A stretch of DNA of 64,000 nt, taken from positions 186,001-250,000 of the forward strand of contig NC_008553.1 in the NCBI RefSeq assembly GCF_000014945.1, given 5' to 3'. This DNA is from Methanothrix thermoacetophila PT. GTDB lineage: Archaea > Halobacteriota > Methanosarcinia > Methanotrichales > Methanotrichaceae. Shown here piece after piece: positions 1 through 8,167 of the stretch. The notes below the pieces were generated by a model. It had not been told where the DNA came from, did not search any database, and saw only the letters and a program-made list of their open reading frames with translations. Both the position numbers and the translations under genes were made by a program. Each line of letters starts with the position of its first letter. The first letter of the stretch is position 1.

Positions 1-379
1 AGCTGACATCGAGATGATCGTAGTTCTCATAATAGTAAGCAAGAACAGGGTTCGATCTCACCCGCTCGATGCCCTCCCTGGCGAACCACCTCGCACCAAG
101 ATCAAACACTGTGAGCCTCAGCTGGGATCCGAACTCCTCTATATCGATGAACGGGAGGCGCTTCGCGATGCTTCTCACGTCATTTATGCTGTATATTTTC
201 TCAACATCAGATATGGTGACGTAGATGGGGCGTTTCACTCCCCTGTGCTCCGGGTCGAAGTAGTGCTTTCTTATCCTTGATGGCAGGTCGTCCTCTGTGA
301 GACTCTCAAACCTGTTGTATATCTCTGCTGTAAGCAGGAGCTCGGTCACCTCTACAGAACCGGGTATCTCGGAACCCAT
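1..379 (-). CDS. Unrecognised protein, N-terminal part (gene runs off the window)
   Basis: An open minus-strand frame reads from an ATG at 379 to the window edge, giving about 126 residues with no stop. A GGAG motif lies 8 nt before the ATG, which fixes the start. The visible part is charged and soluble: no signal peptide or membrane segment, a helical start (LLLTAEIYNRF) and a later segment (IEEFGSQLRLTVFDLGARWF) that looks like a folded domain. I do not recognise the family. The downstream remainder is outside the window, so size, function and operon partners cannot be judged. Confidence 0.7.
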   Translation of the reverse strand, partial: MGSEIPGSVEVTELLLTAEIYNRFESLTEDDLPSRIRKHYFDPEHRGVKRPIYVTISDVEKIYSINDVRSIAKRLPFIDIEEFGSQLRLTVFDLGARWFAREGIERVRSNPVLAYYYENYDHLDVS

Positions 380-514
380 CTTCAGAACTCCGTTCAGAAC
401 TGGAGGTAACTGGTGGCCTATAAAAAGAGATAAACCTTTCCGTTCGCCTCAGGAATGCTCAAGGGCCTGCTAGATCAGCGACCGACCCACAGATATTTAT
501 TTCTCCACTGCAGA

Positions 515-1120
515 TCAGAAAAGCTTCATAAGCTCCTCTGCTATTATTCTGTATCCGTCCTCGTTGGGGTGATCGAGGCCAGGCAGCACAAGCGATTCGA
601 GCGGCATGCCGGATCTCACACGCACCATCCATGCTGCATAAACATCGACGAATCCCACGCCCATTGCAGCCGCGACCTCACCTATTGCACTGTAGTAATC
701 GAGCACGAGCTTATCGTAATAGGGGGTGAGCAGGGGCTGTGAGCTCAGAAGGATTATCTCGCTGCAGCACTCCGAGAGAATTATCTCCACCATCCTCGAG
801 AGATTCGCTCTGAACTCATCCAGACCGATTCCGTAGGCTGCGTCGTTGATGCCAAAGTTTATCGTGACCAGGTCGGGCCTGTGATAGAGGACAGAATGCT
901 CCAGGCGCGCCAGGCCGTCTCTCGTTGTATCCCCTGAGACCCCCTCGTTGTGCATCTCTATCCTGGCATCAGGGTACTTCTCCTGCAGCGCCTGCTTCCA
1001 GAAGTACGGGAAGCCATGCCTCACCGCATACCCGGCTGTGATCGAGTCGCCGAATGCGACTATCACGACATCGCATCCAGATCTCAGTGCATTGACTGTG
1101 CGTCTGGTGAACTGACTCAT
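515..1120 (-). CDS. SGNH/GDSL-family hydrolase
   Basis: This 201-residue protein has the family blocks in order: GDSITAGY near residue 24 with the nucleophile Ser26, a GIND block (Asn) in the middle, and DHPN near the C-terminus with the catalytic Asp-His pair. SGNH enzymes hydrolyse esters or thioesters; the substrate cannot be told from sequence. No signal peptide is visible, so it is probably cytoplasmic. Its ATG overlaps the trpA stop as ATGA, so it looks translationally coupled as the last gene of a trpB-trpA operon. That position is odd because nothing in tryptophan synthesis needs an esterase. Family call firm, substrate unknown. Confidence 0.88.
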   Translation of the reverse strand: MSQFTRRTVNALRSGCDVVIVAFGDSITAGYAVRHGFPYFWKQALQEKYPDARIEMHNEGVSGDTTRDGLARLEHSVLYHRPDLVTINFGINDAAYGIGLDEFRANLSRMVEIILSECCSEIILLSSQPLLTPYYDKLVLDYYSAIGEVAAAMGVGFVDVYAAWMVRVRSGMPLESLVLPGLDHPNEDGYRIIAEELMKLF

Positions 1121-1920
1121 GATTGGTGGATGGATGCTGCGGACTTAACACTTACCTCAGAGATCGCTTTCTTCATGCTCCTGATCAGATCCTCGAGCTG
1201 GTCAAGCTCTTTTTTACCAATGAGATCAACACATGCGGAGCCGACTATGACTCCGTCTGCGCCGGCCCGGACGAGCTCGGCAGCATGCTCTGGCCTCGAG
1301 ACCCCGAAGCCAACGGCTCTTGGAATGACTGGAGGTACTCTCTCTACAAGATGCTTCGTCGACTCCTGCAGATCCGCGCGCGCGCCCGTGACCCCTGATC
1401 TGGCGACGAGGTACACAAAACCTGAGCTCGTGGAGACGATATCGCGGATGCGTTTATCAGGAGTGTTCGGAGCTATCATGTTTATGAGATCCACGCCATG
1501 GCGGCTTGTCACCTCTCGGAGGGGGCGCGATTCCTCCATCGGCAGATCCGGCACAATCATCCCACAGATCCCAGATGCTCTGCAGTCTGACACGAACCTC
1601 TCCAGGCCACGCCGATAAACCATGTTGTAGTATCCCATGAATACCTTCGGCACACCATCTATTTTCGATGCAACATCGAAGTACAGGTCTGTGTTCATGC
1701 CAGCGGCTATCGCCCTCTGTGACGCGGCCTGTATCACGGGCCCGTCCGCGATCGGATCTGAGTGTGGAAGGCCGAGCTCGAGCACATCAGCACCTGCGCG
1801 CACTATCCTATCCGCGATATCCACGGTCTCATCAGGGGAGGGGTCACCGGCGCAGATGTAGACGATGAGAGGTCTGCACCTCCTGAATACCTCGTACAGG
1901 CTCATATCAGACGGAGTCAT
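1117..1920 (-). CDS. trpA: Tryptophan synthase alpha subunit
   Basis: TrpA cleaves indole-3-glycerol phosphate to indole and glyceraldehyde-3-phosphate, and indole is channelled to TrpB. The 267 residues form the usual TIM barrel. The two catalytic acids are visible as Glu48 ([10 protein letters not shown]) and Asp59 (IADGP), one position off the Salmonella pair E49/D60. The phosphate-binding GADGVIVGS loop lies near the C-terminus. The start at 1920 follows a GGTGAT motif and overlaps the end of trpB by 14 nt, so the subunits are probably translationally coupled. A second ATG at 1905 lacks such a motif. Confidence 0.96.
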   Translation of the reverse strand: MTPSDMSLYEVFRRCRPLIVYICAGDPSPDETVDIADRIVRAGADVLELGLPHSDPIADGPVIQAASQRAIAAGMNTDLYFDVASKIDGVPKVFMGYYNMVYRRGLERFVSDCRASGICGMIVPDLPMEESRPLREVTSRHGVDLINMIAPNTPDKRIRDIVSTSSGFVYLVARSGVTGARADLQESTKHLVERVPPVIPRAVGFGVSRPEHAAELVRAGADGVIVGSACVDLIGKKELDQLEDLIRSMKKAISEVSVKSAASIHQS

Positions 1921-3091
1921 GGGCCATCACCGTGTGCAGATCCTTGTCGCCTCTGCCGGAGATGTTTATCACGCTCAGTTCCCCCAGCACCTCAGGATGC
2001 TCTATCGCAAAGCCTACCGCGTGTGCAGATTCAAGCGCGGGTATTATGCCCTCCAGTCTGGAAAGTGCCTTGAACCCCATGATCGCGGTTTCGTCGCTCG
2101 CCATCGCCGTCTCGACCCGTCCCGTCTCGGCGAGATGGGCAAGCTCAGGCCCAACACCGGGATAATCCAGGCCCGCGGCTATCGAGTACGACTCCAGTAT
2201 CTGGCCATATGGATCCTGCAGTATCTTTGTCATTGCTCCGTGAAGCACCCCTGGTTCCCCCAGTGCGAGCGATGCTCCGTGCTCCGCGCTCCGTGCCCCC
2301 CTGCCAGAGCCCCTCCCTCCAGCCTCGACTGCGATAAGTCTCACAGCATCTTCCAGGAACGAGGTGAATATGCCCATCGCATTCGATCCTCCGCCGACGC
2401 ATGCGACGATCGAGTCTGGAAGCCTCTTCTCCTCCGCGAGGATCTGCGATCTAGTCTCGTCTCCAATCACCCTCTGGAACTCACGTACCATCGACGGATA
2501 CGGATGAGGCCCGGCGACTGTTCCGAGCAGATAGTGAGTGCTCTCATAACTTGCAGCCCAGTCCCTTAGCGCCTCGTTTATCGCGTCCTTCAGTGTTCTC
2601 GAGCCAGATTTAACAGGTATGACTCTGGCGCCCAGAAGTTCCATTCTGAAGACGTTCATGCGCTGCCGCTCGATGTCCAACTCGCCCATGTATATCTCCG
2701 TCTCGAATCCCAGCAGTGCGCCCACGATCGCTGTGGCGACTCCATGCTGGCCGGCGCCAGTCTCGGCAATAAGCCTTCTCTTTTTCATGTATTTTGCCAG
2801 GAGTCCCTGCCCGAGGGTGTTGTTGATCTTGTGCGCGCCACCGTGAAGCAGATCCTCCCTCTTGAGGTACACAGTCCTTCCAAGCGCTCTGCTCAGATTC
2901 TCAGCCCTGTAGAGCGGAGTCGGCCTGCCGGCGAAATCTCTCATAAGCCTTGAGAGCTCCTCTGAAAAACCAGGATCCGCTCGCAGTCTCTCGAACGCCT
3001 CTGCAAGCTCGAGAAGCGGCTGCACCAGCGTCTCGGGAACGAACCTGCCACCATATCTGCCGAACCTGACCTCGCAGGATATCTCATCCAT
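1907..3091 (-). CDS. trpB: Tryptophan synthase beta subunit
   Basis: TrpB condenses indole with serine through pyridoxal phosphate. The PLP lysine is Lys88 in HGGAHKINN, the glycine-rich phosphate loop is [10 protein letters not shown], and the protein starts with the canonical [11 protein letters not shown]. Length (about 394 residues) is normal for TrpB1. I chose ATG 3091 (MDEISCEV) rather than the longer frame from 3121, because family members start here and the extra residues lie in the operator region. It is the first gene of trpB-trpA-SGNH. No other trp genes are adjacent, so the rest of the pathway must lie elsewhere. Confidence 0.96.
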   Translation of the reverse strand: MDEISCEVRFGRYGGRFVPETLVQPLLELAEAFERLRADPGFSEELSRLMRDFAGRPTPLYRAENLSRALGRTVYLKREDLLHGGAHKINNTLGQGLLAKYMKKRRLIAETGAGQHGVATAIVGALLGFETEIYMGELDIERQRMNVFRMELLGARVIPVKSGSRTLKDAINEALRDWAASYESTHYLLGTVAGPHPYPSMVREFQRVIGDETRSQILAEEKRLPDSIVACVGGGSNAMGIFTSFLEDAVRLIAVEAGGRGSGRGARSAEHGASLALGEPGVLHGAMTKILQDPYGQILESYSIAAGLDYPGVGPELAHLAETGRVETAMASDETAIMGFKALSRLEGIIPALESAHAVGFAIEHPEVLGELSVINISGRGDKDLHTVMAHDSV

Positions 3092-3121
3092 AAACCACGC
3101 CACCAGTTTGATGTATAACAA

Positions 3122-3157
3122 AGTACATTGTTGGACTTAATAGTACATTGTATTTAA
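3122..3157 (-). promoter_or_regulatory. trpB promoter with paired operator-like repeats
   Basis: Read on the minus strand, a TATA-like TTTAAATAC (about 3149-3157) is followed by two exact copies of ACAATGTACT at 3142-3151 and 3122-3131, spaced 20 bp start to start. Transcription would begin about 25 nt after the TATA box, so the second copy sits at the expected start site. This is a repressor-like arrangement. The core TGTAC resembles the TGTACA TRP box bound by TrpY in Methanothermobacter (family knowledge). Regulation by a TrpY-like protein is inference. Confidence 0.6.
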
Positions 3158-3230
3158 AACTGCCGGCAGAGAGGAAGACGATGGCGGCCATGAGCGCCGC
3201 AGCTTCATTAAGAGCAGGTAACAGCACATG

Positions 3231-3328
3231 GGATCTGTCCGAATAAGCGAAAGGCCGAAAGGTAATTGTGAGAAACAAGAGGCTGTAAGGCCCATATTTT
3301 TGGCATCAACATCTTATTCGGAGATGTT
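3231..3328 (+). repeat. Family I dispersed repeat, copy 1 (diverged)
   Basis: The copy begins CTGTCCGAATAAG and ends CTTATTCGGAGATG, which are imperfect inverted ends. The interior (ATTGTGAGAAACAAG...GGCCCATATTTTTGGC) is close to the copies at 15714 and 39848. It occupies most of the gap between trpB and the SemiSWEET gene. Confidence 0.7.
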
Positions 3329-3363
3329 CAGCGTAGGGGATACAAGCCCTTGCAGGACGCAGC

Positions 3364-3657
3364 TCATCTGTTGCTCAGCACCCTGTGACCAGCATTATAT
3401 TTTAAATACAGTATAATTCCGCATAAAAAGCTTGCCAGCGACACAGCATTTGACACTATGAGGATGGTGTTCTCCAGGTATATGCCGTATAGCAGCCACA
3501 GGAAGATGCCTGTTGTATACTGGAGAAGCATCGGCAGGCTCAGATCTCCTACAAGCTTGGTCCTGTACATCTTGATGATCTGCGGGTAAAATCCGAACAT
3601 CGTGATGGACCCCGCTGCGATGCCCACAATATCCCATGGCTCCATTGGACCAGCCAC
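3364..3657 (-). CDS. SemiSWEET-type sugar transporter (PQ-loop/MtN3 family)
   Basis: A 97-residue membrane protein with three hydrophobic helices and the PQ-loop motif FGFYPQIIKMYRTK (Pro25-Gln26) in the first helix. One three-helix bundle is the SemiSWEET unit, which dimerises to pass small sugars down a gradient. A second motif, SLPMLLQYTTGIFLWLLYG, matches the family pattern of helix 2. It lies just downstream of a small exported protein on the same strand (5-nt gap) and is probably co-transcribed with it. Substrate unknown. Start could be 3657 or 3645 (MEPWDIVG). Confidence 0.85.
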   Translation of the reverse strand: MAGPMEPWDIVGIAAGSITMFGFYPQIIKMYRTKLVGDLSLPMLLQYTTGIFLWLLYGIYLENTILIVSNAVSLASFLCGIILYLKYNAGHRVLSNR

Positions 3658-3662
3658 ATGGA

Positions 3663-4013
3663 TCAGAATGGAGGTATCCAGCTGCTCTCGTTGTACGCCA
3701 TTGTGTATAAGCTGTCGGTTGTGCTCCCCAGCCAGTCTGAGCCGATCTGCGTCTGTGTCGAGTTTGTGTCCCTAACAAGCACGCCGTTGACGAGCTTCCA
3801 TCCTCTCGGCACGCCACCCCAGCTCCAGAGGTCGCTGCTCGTGTTAACATTACTTGTTGTGTTTATGTTGCTCATCAGCCATGCCCTTCCAAAATCACCG
3901 CTGACGCTCTGGAATCTCTCTCCGTAGCTCGCATTTCCCTGGATCTCTGCAATGGCAGACTGGAGCGAGAAGAGGAGGAGCAGCGCAGCCGTAACTCTCC
4001 TGCATGCATTCAT
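3663..4013 (-). CDS. Small exported protein of unknown function
   Basis: The 116 residues begin with a classical signal peptide (basic MNACRR, hydrophobic VTAALLLLFSLQSAIA, probable cleavage after AIA). The mature part is about 95 residues, rich in Asn/Ser/Thr and Trp with several N-glycosylation sequons (NAS, NTT, NTS, NES), fitting an extracellular archaeal protein. No domain is recognised. It precedes the SemiSWEET gene by 5 nt on the same strand. Its promoter shares the AT-rich 4061-4112 region with the opposite-strand gene that the insertion sequence has separated. Confidence 0.65.
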   Translation of the reverse strand: MNACRRVTAALLLLFSLQSAIAEIQGNASYGERFQSVSGDFGRAWLMSNINTTSNVNTSSDLWSWGGVPRGWKLVNGVLVRDTNSTQTQIGSDWLGSTTDSLYTMAYNESSWIPPF

Positions 4014-4063
4014 GTGCCTGAGGACGTAACAGGCAGGATAAAAGGATGTTGGCAGACATGCAA

Positions 4064-4112
4064 ATAATATATAAAAAGATATTTTTTAAAACACAAATGG
4101 ATTAAAATAGTT
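4064..4112. promoter_or_regulatory. AT-rich divergent promoter region cut off from the VWA gene by the IS
   Basis: The stretch contains TATA-like sequences readable on both strands (ATATATAAAAAG at 4067-4078 and TTAAAATAG near 4103). It would serve the minus-strand exported gene at 4013 and, before the insertion, the plus-strand VWA gene whose ribosome-binding site is now at 5141. No experiment supports either start site; this is read from position and composition only. Confidence 0.4.
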
Positions 4113-4128
4113 TGAAGTGATGTTTTTG

Positions 4129-5132
4129 CATAGAGTTGCTGTGTTGGATAACTATTTAAACTAGGAAAATATATAATATATTTCATGGCCTATGAGGATA
4201 ACCGCAATTGGCGCGAATACAATGAGAAATTGGTTAGGCGAGGATGGTTTTACCTTAGCACTGACTTTGTGAATAATTGGGATGAAGAGCTACTGAAGAT
4301 GAATAAGAACAAGAATGGCAGACCCTATCGCTATCCTGAGACATTTATTCAATTTTGTGGTTTAGCATACGCCTTTCTTCATTTACCATACAGGCAGCTC
4401 GAAGGATTTATTCAGGCGCTAAGCGGATTTGTTCCTGGGCTGTTGGCTGCCGATTATTCGACATTATGGCAGAGGATTACGAATTTGGAGTTGAATATTC
4501 CAATACCTGATAACGATTTAGTGGTCGCAGTTGACTCAACAGGAATGAAGGTTACGAATAGAGGCGACTGGATGAGAGAAAGTCATGGTGTTGAACGCAG
4601 AGGCTGGATAAAAGTGCATATCGCCGTAGATGTTGAAACAAGGAAGCCCGTAACCTTCGAGATAACCGATGAGACCGTCACTGATCATGAGATGGTAAAA
4701 CCGCTGCTGGAAGATGTTAAGCTTGAAGATTCACTGATGGATGGAGCTTATGATAAGGAGGGGGTATTCGATTTCATGAAAGAGAAGGGCGTAGATATGC
4801 CTGGAATCAAGATCAGGAAGAATGCTATCGTCAAAGCAGGCTCGTCCAGAGCCGAACCAGTTCTTGAGTTTATGAAGTATGGATACCACAGTTGGAAAAT
4901 TGTGCATGGATATGGAAGAAGGTGGGCGGCTGAAAGTGTATTCTCAGCAATTAAGAGGATATTTGGCGAGACTGTGAGGGCCACTTCGAAGGAAGGCATG
5001 ATTCGCGAAGTACGCAGGATGTTCACATTTTATACTATAATTTTAAGCGTATAACATTATGACGAAGATTCTTGAAAGAATAAGAGAGAATATATGAATA
5101 TAAAGCTACTTATCCAACACAGCACATAGAGT
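4129..5132 (+). mobile_element. Complete IS5-like insertion sequence with 8-bp target duplication
   Basis: The element proper spans 4137-5124 (988 bp). Its ends are 18-bp inverted repeats, TGCTGTGTTGGATAACTA at 4137-4154 and the complement of TGCTGTGTTGGATAAGTA at 5107-5124 (17 of 18 match). CATAGAGT flanks it directly on both sides (4129-4136 and 5125-5132), an 8-bp target duplication as known for the ISH1 group of IS5. Intact ends, exact duplication and an unbroken transposase indicate a recent insertion. It landed in the leader of the VWA gene. Confidence 0.92.
4185..5054 (+). CDS. IS5-family DDE transposase
   Basis: The 289-residue protein catalyses cut-and-paste movement of the surrounding element. 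An N-terminal helical region (about 1-100) is followed by the catalytic core. First Asp is in VVAVDSTGMKV (~residue 111), second Asp in LMDGAYDKEG (~186), and Glu in AESVFSAIKRIFGE (~246), with the Arg/Lys spacing typical of IS5-like enzymes. A TATA-like CTATTTAAAC about 28 nt before the ATG and no ribosome-binding site suggest a leaderless transcript. Codon use is more AT-rich than the neighbours, fitting recent arrival. The frame is intact, so it may be active. Confidence 0.93.
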   Translation: MAYEDNRNWREYNEKLVRRGWFYLSTDFVNNWDEELLKMNKNKNGRPYRYPETFIQFCGLAYAFLHLPYRQLEGFIQALSGFVPGLLAADYSTLWQRITNLELNIPIPDNDLVVAVDSTGMKVTNRGDWMRESHGVERRGWIKVHIAVDVETRKPVTFEITDETVTDHEMVKPLLEDVKLEDSLMDGAYDKEGVFDFMKEKGVDMPGIKIRKNAIVKAGSSRAEPVLEFMKYGYHSWKIVHGYGRRWAAESVFSAIKRIFGETVRATSKEGMIREVRRMFTFYTIILSV

Positions 5133-5152
5133 TGATAGTAGGAGGCAAAACC

Positions 5153-7519
5153 ATCAGACTTGAAGCCATTTTGGTGATACTTTTTTTCGTCCTGACTGGT
5201 GGAGCATGTGCTTCAGCGGTGACTGCTGACCAGCACCTGAGCAGGGATGTCATCTCTCCCTCTGAGATCAGCACTGTGACCATAACACTTAGGGGAGGTG
5301 AGATACCCTGCGCCAGTCCGGTAGATGTCGTTCTCTCGATAGACAGCTCTGGCAGCATGACCACAAGCGACCCTGGAGATTTGAGGAAGTCCGCTGCCAA
5401 GGAGTTCGTCACCGGCCTTGATCTGAGCATGGACAGGGTCGGCGTGGTCAGCTGGAATACGTCAGCGATATCCTGGCCGCTAACGAACAATACTAAAGAC
5501 ATCGAATCCGCTATAGACAGCACAGGTGCCGACGGAAACACATGTCTGGATACTGGATTGAAGAGCGCGATCGATCTGCTCTCTGAGTGCAGCGGATCGA
5601 AGGTGATAGTACTTCTCACAGATGGCATCAGCACAGATGGTGGTCATTACACGCCTCCCGGCGTTCCAGGATCTCCAGTGGATGAGGCAAGATCAAAAGG
5701 GATATTGGTATTCACCATCGGTCTCGGTCCTGATGCTGACGCGAGAAACCTCACGGAGATAGCGCACAGCACCGGCGGGGAGTTCTACAGCGCCCCTGAT
5801 GCGAACGCTCTGGCCGGCATATACAAGAGGATCAGGAGCAGCATCACAGGCATCGTGGCGAAGGATGTGACTGTGACATATGTGCTGCCATCATCTATGA
5901 ATGTGAACCTCTCTCCATACAGTGGATCTCAGCCTGTGGCAACCGTGAGAAATGAGGGCGACTCGACCGTTCTGACCTGGCGGATGGGGACGATTCAGGC
6001 CAACCAGAGCAGGATGCTCTCGTTCGATGTGAGCTCACCGGATCCGGGCACGTTCATCCTGGGATCTGCTCCCGATACAGCGGTCAGCTACACCGGCTGC
6101 GATAACCTACGCTCAGCGGTTGCGATCCCTCCCGCAACTCTGAAGGTCAGCCCGCCCGGCGCGTTCGGCCTGGAGGGCAGCGGCATCGGCGGAAGCAATA
6201 GATCTGTCGTACAGAACATCAGCGTGCTGAGCGTGAGCAAGGAGGTTCTGCCAAATGGAAACGCTCCCTGTCCTGATTGCCCAATGCTGAAGATAACGCT
6301 TGATGCGCCTGAGAAATCATGCAGCGCGGATATCCTGTTTGTCATAGACAAATCCGGGAGCATGCGGGATCTCGATAAGAGCGGCCTTAAGAACTACGAG
6401 ATCATGCAAGCTGCGCTTTATGAAATGCTCAATATGGCATCGAACACTCCTGAGCTCAGGAATGCGAGGATCGCCATCGTGAGCTGGGACGACTTGGATG
6501 GTACTGATGAGGACAGGATTACAACACTTGATCCACAGTGGCTGGCGGTTGGAGATCCAAGAATAAAGGCGACGATCCAGCAGTACAACGAAGAGACATG
6601 CAAGGAGACCGATCTGACGTTCTACGAGACGGGGCTGCAGAAAGCGATGCAGATCATGCACAGCCGCATACTCTCGCAGGCGAACGATCCTCTCAGCTGC
6701 GATACGCGGAGGTTCATAATATTCATAACGTGCCGCAGCGAGTTCAAGGGTATAACACCATCCAGCGTGCTCTACACGATCCCAAGGAATAACACACTGA
6801 TCCGCGGAGGATTCGAGGGCATCTTCCCGTTCTACATCGGCAAGGATCTGAGTGAGTATCCTCTGGAGCAACAAAACCTGACACTCATTGCGCAGTACGG
6901 CGATCCCATGCAGCGCGGTGCAGTGAGACCTGAGAGCCTCACAGCCGAGAATCTGATATCCAGAGTACTGGAGAGAATGAATGGCTGTGGCCAGGGAGCA
7001 TGGGTCATCAACGTCACTCTCACCGAGACGCTCTACCCGTATCTCAAATACACTGGCGCGGATCCTCTTCCCTCTGCGGTCACATATAACAGAGATGGAT
7101 CGACGACGCTCAGATGGAACATCGGAACCCTGAACTCCGGAGAGCGGTGGAGCGCCACAATCGACACATCAGTACAGCTGAAGCTGCCTGTGGATGTGAC
7201 AGAGAGCAGATCCGGCTTCGGCGGCAACATCAGCTCCAGCACGCCATACTCCAGAGTCGATTTCGACTGGCCGGCATTATCATGCGCGGCGCCGCTAAGG
7301 AGGCACTACGAGCTGCCTCTCGCAGAGGGCAGGATGTGGATAACCTGTGGCGCGCCATGCCAGGCATCAGCAGCAACCGAACAGAGTACACAGGTGAGAA
7401 AAGAGGCCAGCGAGGCAGAGGTACCGTTAGAGAGTCCGCCCAGGGCACAGCCTGGATTCGAGGGGGTGCTGGGTGTGCTCTCCCTGATAACAGGTTATCT
7501 CTGCATCAGACGTTCATGA
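5153..7519 (+). CDS. Exported surface protein with two von Willebrand A domains and PGF-type C-terminus
   Basis: Two VWA domains carry MIDAS motifs: DSSGSM (about residue 64 from this start) and DKSGSM (about residue 399), with DUF11-like beta domains between and after. The end, PGFEGVLGVLSLITGYLC then basic IRRS, is a PGF-CTERM-like archaeosortase tail, so the protein is probably exported and anchored. The start is a problem. A perfect GGAGG at 5141-5145 sits 7 nt before an ATC codon at 5153, which would begin an ideal signal peptide (MRLEAILVILFFVL). No ATG or GTG lies at the right distance. A TTG at 5132 lies in the IS target duplication without a ribosome-binding site; TTG 5171 and GTG 5174 would lose the basic residues. 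It may be silenced or use a non-canonical start. Confidence 0.8.
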   Translation: MRLEAILVILFFVLTGGACASAVTADQHLSRDVISPSEISTVTITLRGGEIPCASPVDVVLSIDSSGSMTTSDPGDLRKSAAKEFVTGLDLSMDRVGVVSWNTSAISWPLTNNTKDIESAIDSTGADGNTCLDTGLKSAIDLLSECSGSKVIVLLTDGISTDGGHYTPPGVPGSPVDEARSKGILVFTIGLGPDADARNLTEIAHSTGGEFYSAPDANALAGIYKRIRSSITGIVAKDVTVTYVLPSSMNVNLSPYSGSQPVATVRNEGDSTVLTWRMGTIQANQSRMLSFDVSSPDPGTFILGSAPDTAVSYTGCDNLRSAVAIPPATLKVSPPGAFGLEGSGIGGSNRSVVQNISVLSVSKEVLPNGNAPCPDCPMLKITLDAPEKSCSADILFVIDKSGSMRDLDKSGLKNYEIMQAALYEMLNMASNTPELRNARIAIVSWDDLDGTDEDRITTLDPQWLAVGDPRIKATIQQYNEETCKETDLTFYETGLQKAMQIMHSRILSQANDPLSCDTRRFIIFITCRSEFKGITPSSVLYTIPRNNTLIRGGFEGIFPFYIGKDLSEYPLEQQNLTLIAQYGDPMQRGAVRPESLTAENLISRVLERMNGCGQGAWVINVTLTETLYPYLKYTGADPLPSAVTYNRDGSTTLRWNIGTLNSGERWSATIDTSVQLKLPVDVTESRSGFGGNISSSTPYSRVDFDWPALSCAAPLRRHYELPLAEGRMWITCGAPCQASAATEQSTQVRKEASEAEVPLESPPRAQPGFEGVLGVLSLITGYLCIRRS

Positions 7520-7546
7520 GCCGGGATTGATTCCCGGCATTTTTTA
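7520..7546 (+). terminator. Hairpin terminator after the VWA gene
   Basis: GCCGGGA at 7520-7526 pairs with TCCCGGC at 7532-7538 around the loop TTGAT, and is followed at once by ATTTTTTAT. The 7-bp GC-rich stem plus T run directly after the stop codon is a textbook intrinsic-type terminator. Confidence 0.75.
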
Positions 7547-7567
7547 TCAGCGTTCTCGCCAGATTCG

Positions 7568-7682
7568 GGTTGCGTACTTGAACAGCTGAATGATCTGCTG
7601 GAATCGATAGCCCTAGGCGAGATATCCCATGAGTCTGGATGGATTGAAAGTTGCGGATTTCAGCGATACGAGTGCACGGGCC
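7568..7682 (+). repeat. Family II dispersed repeat (about 115 bp, inverted ends), copy 1
   Basis: The left end reads GGTTGCGTACTTGAACAGC and the right end is the complement of GGCCCGTGCACTCGTATCGC, imperfect inverted repeats. The whole sequence aligns with the reverse complement of 29210-29323, sharing the central GATATCCCATGA block. It has no coding potential that I trust. Confidence 0.6.
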
Positions 7683-7720
7683 GGATTCGAGCATTCGCTG
7701 AGGCTCATCCAGGTGAATAG

Positions 7721-7814
7721 ATCAGATCTTGCATAAGATGTAGAAAGCGATTGATGCTGGTTGTGCAGAGCCTGCCCCTCCGACGATTCGGATTCATGAG
7801 CCTGCACCAAAACC
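7721..7814 (+). repeat. Family III dispersed sequence, copy containing a duplicated target
   Basis: About 90 bp here (GATCAGATCTTGCATAAG ... TTGTGCAGAG ... CCGACGATTCGG ... ATGAGCC) align with 25584-25679. The other copy has the CCGACGATTCGG/ATGAGCC region once, whereas here that region is present twice (7777-7814 and 7852-7889). Confidence 0.5.
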
Positions 7815-7889
7815 TTTTCCATCTCTTTTAGCCATGTGTCAAGCACCGGGACCTCCGACGATTCGGATTCATGAGCCTGCACCAAAACC
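7777..7889 (+). repeat. 38-bp direct repeat pair around a 37-bp unique insert (CRISPR-like geometry)
   Basis: Positions 7777-7814 and 7852-7889 are identical over 38 bp (starting CCTCCGACGATTCGGATTC, ending CTGCACCAAAACC), separated by 37 bp of unrelated sequence at 7815-7851. The repeat contains the small palindrome CCGACGATTCGG. One repeat-spacer-repeat unit without cas genes could be an orphan mini-CRISPR or an off-target spacer integration. The same geometry recurs at 15870 and 25906. Confidence 0.6.
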
Positions 7890-8068
7890 CCGCATGAAGC
7901 GGTAGAGGCGTGCCAGAAGGATGAAAGCGTTTGTGATGCTGGGCGATCTCTTCCAAAAACGTGTCGATACATGAGGCTAAATCCTACACGTCGTGCTTTC
8001 ATGGTTTAACCGCGGATCTGAAGATGTGATGAAAGCGGAGAATGTTTCTGAATCGATAATCGTACCAA

Positions 8069-8092
8069 TTTCAGCATCTTCAAATGCTGAAA
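8069..8092. promoter_or_regulatory. Perfect 9-bp inverted repeat upstream of the pentapeptide-repeat gene
   Basis: TTTCAGCAT at 8069-8077 and ATGCTGAAA at 8084-8092 form a perfect dyad with a 6-bp centre, 76 bp before the start at 8168. No T run follows, so an operator is more likely than a terminator. A TATA-like TCTTAATAC lies downstream near 8124. Function is inferred from position only. Confidence 0.35.
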
Positions 8093-8167
8093 CTGAAGAA
8101 TTTCTGTTGCCCGGCTTGAGAAAGTCTTAATACCCGAATTTTGGTAATATTCACAAGGTGTTTGTGC

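Noticed and set aside
7613-8002. A 129-codon minus-strand frame with a repeated HESESSE peptide looked like a gene.
   Set aside because: The repeat comes from the 38-bp DNA duplication, no ribosome-binding site or family is seen, and the frame crosses a dispersed repeat.
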